Shown: in pieces, positions 10,497-27,659 of the stretch
How positions within the stretch are numbered: position 1 is the stretch's first letter
Layout of the letters: every line of letters starts with the position of its first letter
Assembly (NCBI GenBank): GCA_965112735.1
Contig: OZ218955.1
Coordinates: forward strand, 3,162,001-3,226,000
Reading direction: 5' to 3'
Origin: Phaeosaccion multiseriatum
Taxonomy: Eukaryota > Ochrophyta, other classes
Length of the DNA: 64,000 bases
The notes under the pieces: model-generated
What the model saw: the letters and a program-made list of their open reading frames with translations, nothing else
What the model was told of the DNA's origin: nothing
Database searches by the model: none
Position numbers and translations under genes: made by a program

Positions 10497-12760
10497 ATGG
10501 CTCCTCTGCAGACCTTCGGTGTAGTGGCTGCCGTGGCGCTTGGGGCACTGAACTCGTGCGGTGTAGATGGGTTTGTGGCAGGCAATGGCGCATTAATAGC
10601 TGCAGCAGGTTCCACCAGAGGGGTGGCAAGGGTGCATGACTGCAATCGGGTAAGTGGAAGGGGGAAGAGAGCAGTGCCCTGGCGGAGGAAGGGCGGACCG
10701 GGAGTGGAAGGGCGGGGTTAGGGGGGTCGAGGAAAGAGTGGGACGGAGTCCACCGAAACTGTGGTACGACACCGACAACAACGCAGAGAGGCAAGCTGGG
10801 TTGTTGGAAGCAAAAAAAACGCAGACTCTGCAAGAGTTTTCGGAGAAGGAAGAAGAGGCGATGGACGAGTTGAGGAAGACGAGAGCGCTGGAGAGGAGCG
10901 TCATTCCCAGAGTGAATCGGCCACAGCAGCAAGGGCGTTTCCCCTGCACGTTGCCACGCGAGACTCAAGAGTGGACGGCCGGTCTCCTTATGCGGGTGGT
11001 GTTAGCGGTGACGGGTCCTCCCATGATGCGTGGTGCACTGGTGAAGTGGTGGTGGTAAGAGTCTCCCTTCCCTGTGGGCTGGATATAACGGAGAGGACTT
11101 CACTCCCACCCACACAACCGCGCTGATTGTAGAAGTAGCAGCAGCAGCAGCAGCAGCAGCAAGTCAGCATGTGGATGTAGCGAAGGCATAACGGAAGCTG
11201 GCCCATGAGGATTGCTACCAGGAGAAAGACAGAAGAACGGAGAATGAAACATTTTCCCTCTCCCCAAACGGGCCAAGTGACACCCTCTTAGTAACGCGGA
11301 GGCTTTATGCGGGGGGGAGGCCTGCATTGTCTTTGTGGAACTTCGGTAGTAATTCTAGAGTGGTAGCAATACTATAGAGCGAGAGTGAGCAGCCTTCCAC
11401 TCGGGCAACTTTGGAAGGCTGCGCTCTCTTCTTCTCATGAGTATCCCCCTTTCTCAGCCCTTGCGTCACCTCCCTCCCTCTCCCCTCCTTATTTCCCCCC
11501 TCTCCCTCCCCTCACCACCACAGCTGCACATGGGCGGCGCGAAAGGCGTGGCGTCTACTAAAGTGGGCAAGAAGCTGAAGATAGACAAGATCTCGGCCGC
11601 CCTGGGCAAGTCTACCCTCGTCTTCTCTGTGCCGATTGATTCCGTCACCGCCAACCAAATGGTCACCATCCGCAAGGCTATGCCTGCCACCACGGAGATG
11701 ATGGTAAGGCAGTGAGACGGACAGCCAGAGGACGACGACGATGCCTCTACTGTTGTGTATCACCAACTGATGGTGTAGCTGTATCACCCGTGGCTGTACT
11801 GCCTACTGAGCAGCTTCTATTACTGCTGCTGTTGCTGCTACTGCTCCTGCTATATCGCCAGCTGCTGGCTTTGGTTTTGCTGTTGTGACTACCCCCGACT
11901 GCTTTGGTTGGTTGGCTGAAATCTATTCCTTGGTCTTTTCTTTGCCTTTCGCCTTCGCTTTGCCTTTGGTCTCTCACGTCCCACCTCCCTCGTGCCATCA
12001 TTCGTCGCGGGCGTTTGTCCTCCTCCTCCTCGTCTTCTTCCTCGTCCTCCTCCTCCTTCTCCTCCACCCCTCTCCTCATCCTCCTCCTCCGTCAGCTCTG
12101 CAAGAACACTCTGTTCCGGAAGGCAGCTGAAGGCACCCAGTGGGACGTCCTGCTGGCGCCTGACACCGAGTACCTCAAGGGCGAGAACATGTGGATCATG
12201 GTGGAGGAGGAGTACAAGGCCAGCATCGACACCTTCTTCGAGTAAGTGTTTGAGTTTCAGTTTTAGGGGCGTACTTTAGTGTTTGAGCTTCAGTTTTAGG
12301 GGCGTACTTTAGCAGTGTGTTTTTGCTTCCTTTCTTTTCCTTGAACTGCTTTCGTCCTCGTCCTTCCGCGCCTTGCCTCGCCTTCCTCCTCCACTCACGC
12401 CTTCCCTCCAATCCACCCAAACCACCCACACCCCCAACCACACACACCACAACCACCCAACCACACCCAACCAGCAATATGTCGGAGATCTTCCCCAAGA
12501 AGGACAGAGTAGTTCAGATGCAAGTCGGTGTCATGGAGGGCTCCATCATCGACGAGGCAGGCCTCAGGGCCATTCGCAAGCTGCCCACACGAGAGGAGCT
12601 CTACGCCACCATTGCCAGCCGAATCAAGGCAGTACCCACCAACCTTGCTCTGCGTATCAAGGCTGTGCCGACCAAGGTTGGACGCGCCATTAGCCTGGCC
12701 AACGATGAGATCCATAAGGGAGAGGCGGGAGCTGAGCCAGCAGCTGATGTGGTGGCGTAG
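10497..12760 (+). CDS. Ribosomal protein L10 (uL10, bacterial type), probably plastid
   Basis: The core is bacterial-type L10, the stalk-base protein that anchors L7/L12 on the large ribosomal subunit. Exons 11524-11703, 12096-12241 and 12475-12760 carry KKLKIDKISAALGKSTLVF, MLCKNTLFRKAAEGTQWDVL and DNMSEIFPKKDRVVQMQVGV, ending ISLANDEIHKG plus a short tail. The proposed first exon, 10497-10649, starts MAPLQTFGVVAAVALGALNS and joins in phase 0. It looks like a signal peptide followed by Phe, as in plastid precursors of algae with complex plastids. This model gives 254 residues. Intron 1 would be 874 bp and holds another possible in-phase exon (10722-11054), so the N-terminus is uncertain. A mitochondrial L10 is the less likely alternative. 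Confidence 0.75.
10711..11058 (+). other. Open frame inside L10 intron 1
   Basis: A protein-like frame (PPKLWYDTDNNAERQAGLLE... LERSVIPRVNRPQQQ) lies between the signal-peptide exon and the first L10 core exon. It joins to exon 10497-10649 in phase after an AG at 10709-10710 and stops at 11056-11058. That would make a separate small secreted or plastid protein of about 167 residues using the same first exon. I recognise no family. It may also be non-coding intron. Confidence 0.3.
12246..12311. repeat. 33-bp tandem duplication at the L10 intron 3 donor
   Basis: Two 33-bp copies (12246-12278 and 12279-12311), each starting GTGTTTGAG and ending GGGGCGTACTTTA, differ at one base. The first begins four bases after the splice donor GT. 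Confidence 0.85.
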
Positions 12761-13108
12761 GAGTTTTTTGGGGTTTGGTTTGGACTGGGGTTGTGTGTGT
12801 GTGTGTGGAGTAACGTGTTTAGAGTGTCGATGAGAGTACATGAGACGACGCGATGGAAGTGAATTGAAAGCCTTTACTAGGGACGAACGCTACAAGGGGC
12901 GACGAACAGGGGGGGGACAAAACGGGGAAGAGGTGCCCCCTGTGGCAGATGGCAGTAGAGGGCAGTAGGCCTTGCTTTCGACACGACCGACGTCGTACTG
13001 AGTCGCTGGATTCGAATGCTCTTAATGATGCAAGCATGCAAGCACAATGCACCGTTACATAGACACCACACGCTTGTGGGAGCACACCCTCTCTCTGTGT
13101 GTCGCTTG

Positions 13109-13305
<197 letters not shown>

Positions 13306-13632
13306 CCTCTCTCTCTCCCTCTCTGCCACTGGCTGCCACACTCTCTCTGCCCTATTCACTACCACCTTCACAGCCTTTGCTATTTCTCTCATCGAATTAA
13401 TCAACACATGCACCGGTACACGTCTTTTCTGTTCCATCTTACGTAATCTTTTTTGAAAGTTTAGTAAATTCGTCTTCACACGCCATTCAGCAAGCAGAGC
13501 CCCTAGGTTCTGTTGGCTCATGTGAGTGAGGATGGCACAGCCGAGGGAAATGTAGAGCAGGCATGTCCTCCCTCTTAGGTAAGTATGTACAGCGGTGAAG
13601 AGAAGTCAGCCCGCGCATCCCTATTGTCCCTC

Positions 13633-13648
13633 TGCTGCTGTATCACCA

Positions 13649-13695
<47 letters not shown>

Positions 13696-13710
13696 AGCAC
13701 CAACCGCGGC
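13633..13710 (-). repeat. (CTG)n run flanked by two TTGGTGATA-type motifs
   Basis: TGTATCACCAAC at about 13639-13651 leads into about fifteen CTG units, followed by a variant TGTAGCACCAAC at about 13692. On the minus strand this reads as a CAG run ended by the TTGGTGATA motif. Confidence 0.85.
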
Positions 13711-14014
13711 GGTTGGTTCTGTTGGTGTTGTCGTCCGTCCAAAAGCCCCAATGGACCAACAACGCCGACAACAAATGAATGTGCAGCAGTTACAGAATAG
13801 TCCGCGGCCCTTGTTCGGCCGTCCGTTTGTCTGTCCGGCCGTGGGCACCCCTTCACATTCCCCTTCACCTTCGCTCTGTCTTCTCTCTTGCCCCTCTCTT
13901 CTCTTCTCTCCTCTCCTCTCCCCCTCCCCGTCCTCTCCCCTCCCCCCTCCTCTCCCCCTCCCCCACTCCGCTCTCCCGGGCACCACCTTAGCAGTCACAA
14001 CCAGCCACTTGCCA

Positions 14015-19943
<5,929 letters not shown>

Positions 19944-20584
19944 GAACAATACTACGCAGCCCCACCGTAGAGTCAGGTAGACCCAAGGCCTTTGATTGCC
20001 GCTCCTCCTCTCCCTGAAGACGACCCGACGATGAAGAAAAGTGAAGGGAGTCGTACAGCTAGTAGTGTTACTGCTGCTGCTGCTCCTGCTGCTGCTGTTG
20101 CTGCTACTACTTCTGCTGCGCCATGCCCTGTCCCGGCCGTGGGGTGGAAGGCAGGTGTTGTTTCCCACTCGTTGCTGCTATTCAAGAGCTCTTCTGCCCG
20201 CCTCGTTCGCCCTGTGTACAATACGCTCTCTAGCTATTCGGTGATGCTCTTCTAATGGCCTACTCTTCTCTCTACTTCACAGTGGTGATTAAAAGGTCGA
20301 CGTGACTTTGTGGTGGATTCAAACACGATCCAGTTTGCATTCCGGCTTCTGTGATTTACGTAAGCTTACGTGTGGTGTGGAGAGGGGGGCTGTTCTGGAG
20401 GACTTTGAAAGGCTCAAGAAAGAAAAGAGAGGGGAATGGAGGCACAAAAATAAAGGGGCACTTGGCAGCTGAGGGAGCTGCAACGCAGAGGTCGGGCGGG
20501 AGCAAGGCAACACCCCGGAATCTACACACACACACACACCTACTTCTACCTCCTCCCCCCGATCGGGAAAGAGGTCAAGCAAAG
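19944..20584. promoter_or_regulatory. Divergent region between CTP synthase and CSN3
   Basis: This 641-bp region lies between two outward-facing start codons and should hold both promoters and 5' leaders. It contains short CTG runs (20067-20115). A plus-strand frame continuous with CSN3 runs through 20351-20584, but no conserved protein is seen there. Regulation is inferred from position only. Confidence 0.4.
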
Positions 20585-23500
20585 ATGGTGCAGCCCTTGC
20601 AGGGGGTAGTCACTGCCATTCAGAAGTACGAGGCGGGGCTAGGAGTGGCCTCCTCCTCCGCGCCTTCTCCTCCAAGGGCTCCATCGGCGGAAGGAGGGGG
20701 CGGGGATGAGATGGACGTGGCTCTGGACATGGAGGAGGTGATGAGCAACAACAGCAAGTCCGCAAAGGCGAGTGGGAAGCGCGGCGGCGATAGCAGGGGG
20801 GGCGTGGGGGGTAAAGGAGGGGAGAGAGGAGGAGGCGGCGGTGGAAGTAGCTCGAGGTACGGTACCCAGTTGCTAAAGGACCTGCACCAAGGCTTGACGA
20901 GGGAGGCGCGGGCAATGCTCCTGGCGGGCAGGGAGAGCTATGGCCAGGCTTTACAGCAGGATGTGGAGGGGGCAGTTTCGTCCGGGGGGGGGAAGGGTGG
21001 GCAGGACGCTGGCGGGGGCAGCAGTCGCAGTGGTCCGGGAGGAGGCGGGGCGGCGTCCTCGTCAGGAGGAGCGGCAGCAGCAGCGGCAGGGGCAGGGGCT
21101 TCAGCTGATGACGGTGCGGCTGCTGCCGCCCCGGACCCGATGGAGGACGGCGATGAGAGCATGGGGGGGGGGGGGGGGGCACAAGCAGCTCCCGAGTCTA
21201 CAGCAGAAGGGGTGGAAGAACAAAAGGCGGCCGGCACCCCCCCTCCAGAGGAAGCAGCAGCAGCAGCAGCAGCAGCAACCGCAGCAGCTAGTGATACAGC
21301 AGCGGGAGCCACGCAGCAGGTAGATGCAGAGGCGGCAGAAGCTATGGCGGTGGCGGCCCAGGCCCAGGCAGAGGAGGACGAGGCGGCGACGGCGGCGGCG
21401 GTGGCAGCAGCTGCTGTGGAAGGGGCAGCAGAGGTAGCAGCGATAGCGGCCAGGCCAGGCGGGCTCGGAGCCCAGCTGCGCGACTTTGGGGGGGTGGCGA
21501 ACCCACTCTTGGAGCTGGCGAGCACTCTGTGTCCCGAGCGGATGGGGCTGGCCGTGGCGCACATACTCGCTGCGCAGGTGTGTGGGTGTGGGTGTGAGTG
21601 TGGGCGTGTGTGTGTGTTTTGGGTGGATGCATGTATGTGTGTGGGTGTTGATAGGTGTGTGGGTGTGGGTGGGTGGGTGGGTGGGTGGGTATGTATATAT
21701 ATATGTGTGTGGGCGCGCAAGAGAGTGTGTCTTGGGCTCCTGTGCGAGAATAGTATTGCTCTCTGCTCTCTCTGCCGGGTGCTGATGGACTGCGATTATG
21801 TCAGTGATGCTTTATGCACCTGCTGATAGACTGCGATTATGTCAGTGATACTTCATGCACCTGCGCCGCACACCACCCTCTTTAGCTCCTTGTTTTATCT
21901 CTCACTTGTTTTCACACTTCAACTTCCCTTTTCCACCGTTGTTTAGCTATGCTCTCCTCCTTTTTCTTCGCCGGCCCCTCTCATCTCTCCCTCCTGCGTG
22001 TCCCCGTGCGTGTGTATGTGTGTGCGTGTGCGTGTGCGTGCGTGTGCGTGTGCGTGTGCGTGTGTGTGTGCATGTGTGTATGTATGTATGTATGTATGTA
22101 TGTATATATGTATGTTCGTGCGTATATATGTGTGTATCGTGTGTGTGTATGTGTACGTATGTGCGTCTGCGTGTGGCAGGTGGATGTATGTCCGTATGAC
22201 GAGCGCTTCATGCCTTTGGCTCGGCAGCTGCTGCTCCAATGTCCAGCAGCGCACATGCAGCAGTGTCCCAAGGTCAGAGAGGCAGGCCGACAGGCCCAAG
22301 GGGTCCCGTGGGGAGGCATGGGAATAAGTTGGTAGTACAGTGGCCTGTCCTGTGAGGTCCTTGGGTCGCTGTGCAGTACATCCCTTCTCTCTGCTCTATA
22401 CCATAGGCACCCATCCACCCACCCACCCACCCACCCACCCACTTTCCACCCACCCACCCACCCACCCACTTACGCACCCCTTCCACCCACGCACTCACGC
22501 ACGCATGCACTCGCAGCATTTCTTTGCCGTGTGTGAGCGCTTCTCTCAGCAGAGCATCAGCAACGACCTCGCTTTGAAGGTAAGGGTTTTTCTCTCGTTT
22601 CTGTCCTTCTCCACCTCTCATTCCTCTCTCTCTCTCCCCCCCTCTCTCTCTCGTCTTCCTCTCCTATTCTCCCGCTCAAACCCGTGTCGATCACAGCAAA
22701 TAGTGACGCATCACCACAACATCACATCACAACTGAACTGACGTGATTCATTGCCTTACTTCACGATTCACTGCCTTGCTGACTTGATTCATAGCCTTAC
22801 TGCCATTGATTGATTGCCTACTCACTTCTCTCTCTCTCTCTCTCACTGTGTGTGTGTGCTGTACGTGTGCGTCTACCTGTGTTTGTGTCATCCTGCTTCC
22901 CTCCTGCTGCAGGCGATTCGACCGTTGCAAGTGGCCGCCGAGCGACTGGCTCCATCTAACGTGTGCTTAACGCCCGTCCATACCGAGCTCCTTCACTGCG
23001 CCATCAGCGCCAAGTGTTACCACGTCGCCTTCAAACTCCTGGTGAGGAGGGACTAAATCGACTGACTTGGCGGACTTGGCGGACTTGACGGACTCCACAA
23101 GAGGGAGGGAGGGAGGGCACGCTGTCTCTCTTTTCAACTTGTTGTTGTTGGTTGCGAGTCGTACGGGAAGGACGAGGGAGAGTGAGAGTGAGAGTGGGTC
23201 CTAGGGACGCCCACGCCTACCTCTGCCTCCTCTGTCATCTGTGAGTCTGTGTGTTTCATTCAACCCGATCCCCTCCCCCCGTATGCCTCTACCCTATCCC
23301 CCCCCCCCCTACCCACCCCCCCACCCACCTAGGAGGATCGGCCAGTGCTCGAAGTGCAGCCCAAGAACACGGCCCTCACCGCCGTTCACCTCCTGCGCTA
23401 CTTCTACTACGGGGGTGTGGCATGTGTGGCCCTCAAGCGCTGGAAGAAGGCCATCCTGCAGTTCCAAATGGTACGTGGTACGACGTATGCTATGAAAGTA

Positions 23501-25903
23501 CTCCATCCCCCTCTGTGGGTGCTCATCATTCATCGTCCGGCATCGTTTATCATCTGTGGATGGAATGGATGCAGAGTGAGTTCACACACCCATCCTTTCC
23601 TGCCTGCCTCCCTGACATGCCCTCCCCCCCCCACCACCCCACCCTCTGCACACAGGTCATCTCCACGCCCGCTTCGAGCCTGTCCGCAATCGCCGTGGCC
23701 GCCTACAAGAAGATGATCCTCTGCGGCCTCATCCTCAGGTACGGGCGTTGGTTGTTTGGCTGCCACAGTCACAGCTGGTACACAGCGCAGAAGGTCTCTT
23801 TCCCTCCCCTCCCTCTCCTCTCCTCTCCTCTGAAACTGAGACTGGAAACTGACTGTTCCGGAAACTCATGCTTATCTGATCCTTGTCCTTATCCTATCCC
23901 CTAAATGGAGCCTCTTATTTCTATCCCTATCTGAGCCTCTAGTTTCTATTCCTATCTGAGCCTCTATTTCTATCTTTATCCCCACATCTCTTATCGCACA
24001 GAATTGTACTCCTCCGATTCGTAATCAACCAATCTGTACTCCTCCGATTCGTAATCAACCAATCAACCAATCAACCACCCTTTTGTGTCCTCTCTCAGCG
24101 GAGCCCCTCCCGAACTGCCCAAATACACCTCCCCTGGCGTGATGCGCGCCATTCGCCTCTGCGTAGAGAAGTACAGCAAGTTTGCCAAGTGGTGAGTGAG
24201 TGAGTGGGGGGATGGCAGTGGATGCAAATTGATAGGAGGGCGGGAGGGAGGGAGGGAGGGAGGGAGGGAGGCTGCCCTGTCCCTTTCACTGACTTATTTC
24301 ACTACCTTCGGTTGCCTGCTGCCATCCCACGCCGTTGGTTGCCATCCACAGCTTCAAAGCCGGCAAGGCGGACAAGCTACAGGAGCTGTACAAGGAGAGC
24401 GAGGAGACGTTTCGCTCCGACGGCAACTGCGGCCTGGCCAAGCAGGCCCTCACCGCCCTCACTCGGCAAAAGATCAGCAAGCTCACGCACTCCTACATTA
24501 CTCTCAACCTCCAAGGTGTGTGTGTGAATGGGTGGGTGGGTGGGTGTGTGTGTGGGTGGGTTTGTGCGTGTGGGTGTTGGTGTGGGTGTGGGTGTGTGGG
24601 TGTGTGGGTGTATGTGTATGTGGGCGTGTGTATTTGTGTGTGTGTGCGTGTGTGTGTGCGTCAATGAGTTCAATGGGTTGGATGTGTGTTGTGCTCGCTT
24701 GCTTGCTGATTTGATGGTTTTTTCGGAGGAGGGGAAGAAAGATTTCCTTTTATCTGTCCCTGACGGCTCCGCGTTCCTTCCTGACACCCCTCACACTCTG
24801 CCCTGACACCCCTCACACTCCGTCCTGACACCCCTGACACATGACAGACATGGCCAACTCTGTAGGGCTGTCCTCCGCCGCAGAAGCCGAGGACCACCTC
24901 CTTCACCTCATCGACAGGGGGGAGCTCTGCGCGGCCATCGAACACCCCTCCGGTAAGTCAAGGATTCACTGTGTGGGTGCGTGGATGGGTTAAGTCAATG
25001 ATTCCCTGGGGGGGGGCGGTGTCATGAGGTATGGGGATGCATGGGTGCGAAGACACCGCGAGTTGATGACTCTCTCTGACTCTCCCTGACTCTCTCTGAC
25101 TCTCTCTGACTCTCTCTGACTCTCTCTGACTCTCTCTGACTCTCTCTCCCTCTGTGTGTGTCCCTCCCTTTCTCTTTCTCTCTTCTCTCCTCCCTCTTTG
25201 TCTCCCCCTCCCAACCCTTCTCTCTTCACCCTCCCCTCCCTCCCCCCACCCTTCTGTCTTCTCCCCTCCCCCCCCCCCAGGCACTGTGCTCTTCAAGGAG
25301 GATGCCGAGGAATTCTCTTCTAACCGCATGCACAGCAAACTGGAGTCCGAACTGGCGGCCACCGTGAAGCTCTGCGAAAGGGTCAAGGCCATCGATGACC
25401 GCATCTCCATAAGCCACGAGTATATTAGCAAGGTGGGTGGGGTCTAGTAGTAGTATAAGCCAATATTTGAGTAAAGTGTTTTTTCAACGTTTCAGACGTT
25501 TCAGTGGTCCCGTGCCATCCATACTACAATGCGATGGGCAAGAGGACGGCGGGGAGGACATGCACCCATCCATCCCCTATGTTTTCCCCTCCATTTTTCG
25601 TTCATTCACTCATTTCAGTCTCTCTGCGCTCACTTTCACTTACTCTTAACACTTCCCTCCCCTCTCCTCTCCTCTCCTCTCCTCTCCTCTCTCCCTTCCT
25701 CCCTCCCTCTCTCCCTCCCTCTCTCCCTCCCTCCCTCCCTCCCTCCTCCCCCTCAGACTCAGCAATCGGGTGACGCGTATGACACTCTTCCCCTCGGCGC
25801 CCCCCCTCCCCTTGACGATCCCTCGTCCTCCTCCTCCTCGGCGGGAGACCTCCTCACCCGCAGCGGCCTCATGTCGCTGGGCCCTGGCTCCTCCTTCATG
25901 TGA
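20585..25903 (+). CDS. CSN3: COP9 signalosome subunit 3, 11 exons
   Basis: A PCI-domain subunit of the COP9 signalosome, the nuclear complex that removes NEDD8 from cullins. Exons: 20585-21577, 22180-22272, 22517-22579, 22913-23041, 23333-23470, 23656-23738, 24099-24191, 24352-24515, 24848-24952, 25281-25432, 25757-25903. They give 719 codons, about 300 more than typical CSN3. Recognisable blocks are [59 protein letters not shown] and the PCI segment with [20 protein letters not shown]. The excess is a Gly/Ala/Ser/Glu insert at about residues 35-300 of exon 1, made largely of GGA, GCA and CAG repeats and including one AASDTAA copy of the dispersed motif. Start chosen at MVQPLQGVV; an in-frame upstream extension lacks conserved sequence. 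Confidence 0.9.
21781..21862. repeat. 41-bp tandem duplication in CSN3 intron 1
   Basis: Two adjacent 41-bp copies start GCTGATGGACTGCGATTATG and GCTGATAGACTGCGATTATG. GT-rich microsatellites flank them (21578-21715 and 22010-22170). Confidence 0.85.
24778..24847. repeat. CCTGACACCCC repeats before the CSN3 exon 9 acceptor
   Basis: Three copies of CCTGACACCCCT in about 65 bp lead directly into the splice acceptor at 24847. The same sequence occurs in MRG and PRIM2 introns. Confidence 0.75.
25052..25150. repeat. (GACTCTCTCT)n 10-bp repeat in CSN3 intron 9
   Basis: About nine near-identical 10-bp units, followed by a long pyrimidine-rich run up to the acceptor of exon 25281-25432. Confidence 0.85.
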
Positions 25904-25962
25904 TTCTAAGGGGGACTGCTTCGATTTTGGCGCATGCTCCCGGGCAAGTTGGCAAAAGTCCC

Positions 25963-26013
<51 letters not shown>

Positions 26014-26999
26014 GTCTCTCTCTCTCCCTCTCTCTCTTCTCTCTCTCTCTTCTCTGTCTCTCCCTCTTTCTCTATCTCTCTATTCTCTCTCTCAACAGGC
26101 CTTCACTTCGTACATCCGTACCGTGCGTGGGATTGGTGTGTGGAAGGGACGAAAGGGGCAGCAGAGCACCAAATTTCCCGATTTTGAAAAACACATGATA
26201 CAATCCCTTGTTCCTTAAGGATAACTTATCTAACAATGAACGAATGCAATTGAGTGTATGCAGTTACGTTGAAGGACTTCAAGCACGAAAGAGAGTTGGG
26301 GGCGGTTACATTTTACATTTGACTCCTGCTTCTGGCGTTGACTGCGGAACATGCATGAGATGGCAGTATTGGATGGTCTTGGATCGATCTACTGTCGATC
26401 CACTGTCTGTCTCTTGGATCGATCTACTGTCGATCCACTGTCGTGTCAGTCATCGCCACATCCACAGCCAATCACTTGAAGCTGCTGCTGTTGTTGTATC
26501 ACCAACTGCTGGAGCTGCTGTGTCACTAACCGCTGCTGCATATAGGAACGACTGTATACCACCAGCTGGTGCTGCTCCTACTGTATCACCAACTGCCTGC
26601 CCCTGCTCCTCGGCCCGTTCCATTCTTCAAGCCGAAACCAACCAAAAAGCAGCAGCGCAAGGGGAGTTGGCGCTTGAGAGGGCGCTGCTTGAACTCTCAG
26701 CGGCACCCTCCTCAGCCTCCTTTTACCCTCCCTCAACCTCTCCTCACTGCCTCCTAACTGTCACCCCCCCCCCCCCATCCTCGTCACCACCCTCCCTCTG
26801 AAATCATTTGTTCGCTATGTACACCATCCACAGGGCCACAGGGGGGGCGTGCGTTCCCCCTTGAGCATGATGAGCGTTGAATCCCTCCCTCCCCCCTCCT
26901 CCACCGTTTCCCTCAGTCTCTCTCCTCATCCTCCTCGTTCTCCTCCTACTATGCCCCCCCTCATCCTCGTCGTCGTTGTCCGAGGCCTCCTGATCCTCT
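25904..26999. other. Convergent intergenic region, CSN3 to RING gene
   Basis: I see no gene. It holds a (CT)n run (25970-26095), a 30-bp sequence repeated with a 35-bp period at 26378-26407 and 26413-26442 (TTGGATCGATCTACTGTCG), and a cluster of four TTGGTGATA-type motifs at about 26490-26595. Confidence 0.6.
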
Positions 27000-27615
27000 T
27001 CAAATGATCGACGCCAAGGAATAAGCGGCAGACACTCGAGAGCTCCGCTCATCTCCACCGTCGGCATCATCATCATCATCCTCCTCCTCCTCCTCTCCCC
27101 CCCCCTCCTCCTCCTCCTTCTCCTCCTCCTCGTCCTCCTCCTCCTCCTCCTCCTCCTCCTCCTCCTCCTCCTCCTCCTCCTCTTCCTCCTCCTCCTCCTC
27201 CTCCTCCTCCTCCTCCTCCTCCTCATCCTCTGAAGAAGAAGCCAACCCCGGCCATTCTGCTGCCAGCTCCGCCTCCTCCTTCCTCCTCCTCTTCTCCTCC
27301 TCGTACTCGAGGTTGTCCGTCCGCAGCTCCAAGCGACAAGTAGGGCAAGAGTTGCGCTGCTCTAACCAGGGGTGGATACAGTCGGCGTGAAAGCGATGCC
27401 CACAAGGAAGAGCTTTGACGCTCTCCCCTTCCTCAAACACGTCCTGGGCAACAACAACAAAAGGGGGGGGTGGGGGGGATAACAGAGGGTAGGTTGGTGT
27501 CAGAACAGAGGGGTGGTGGGTGGGGGTGAATGGGTCGGTTAGTGGGTGTCATTGGGTGTCATTACAGACGTGGGGGTGGGGGTGGGGGTGGACATACGTA
27601 CAAAACGCGGTCCTT

Positions 27616-27659
<44 letters not shown>

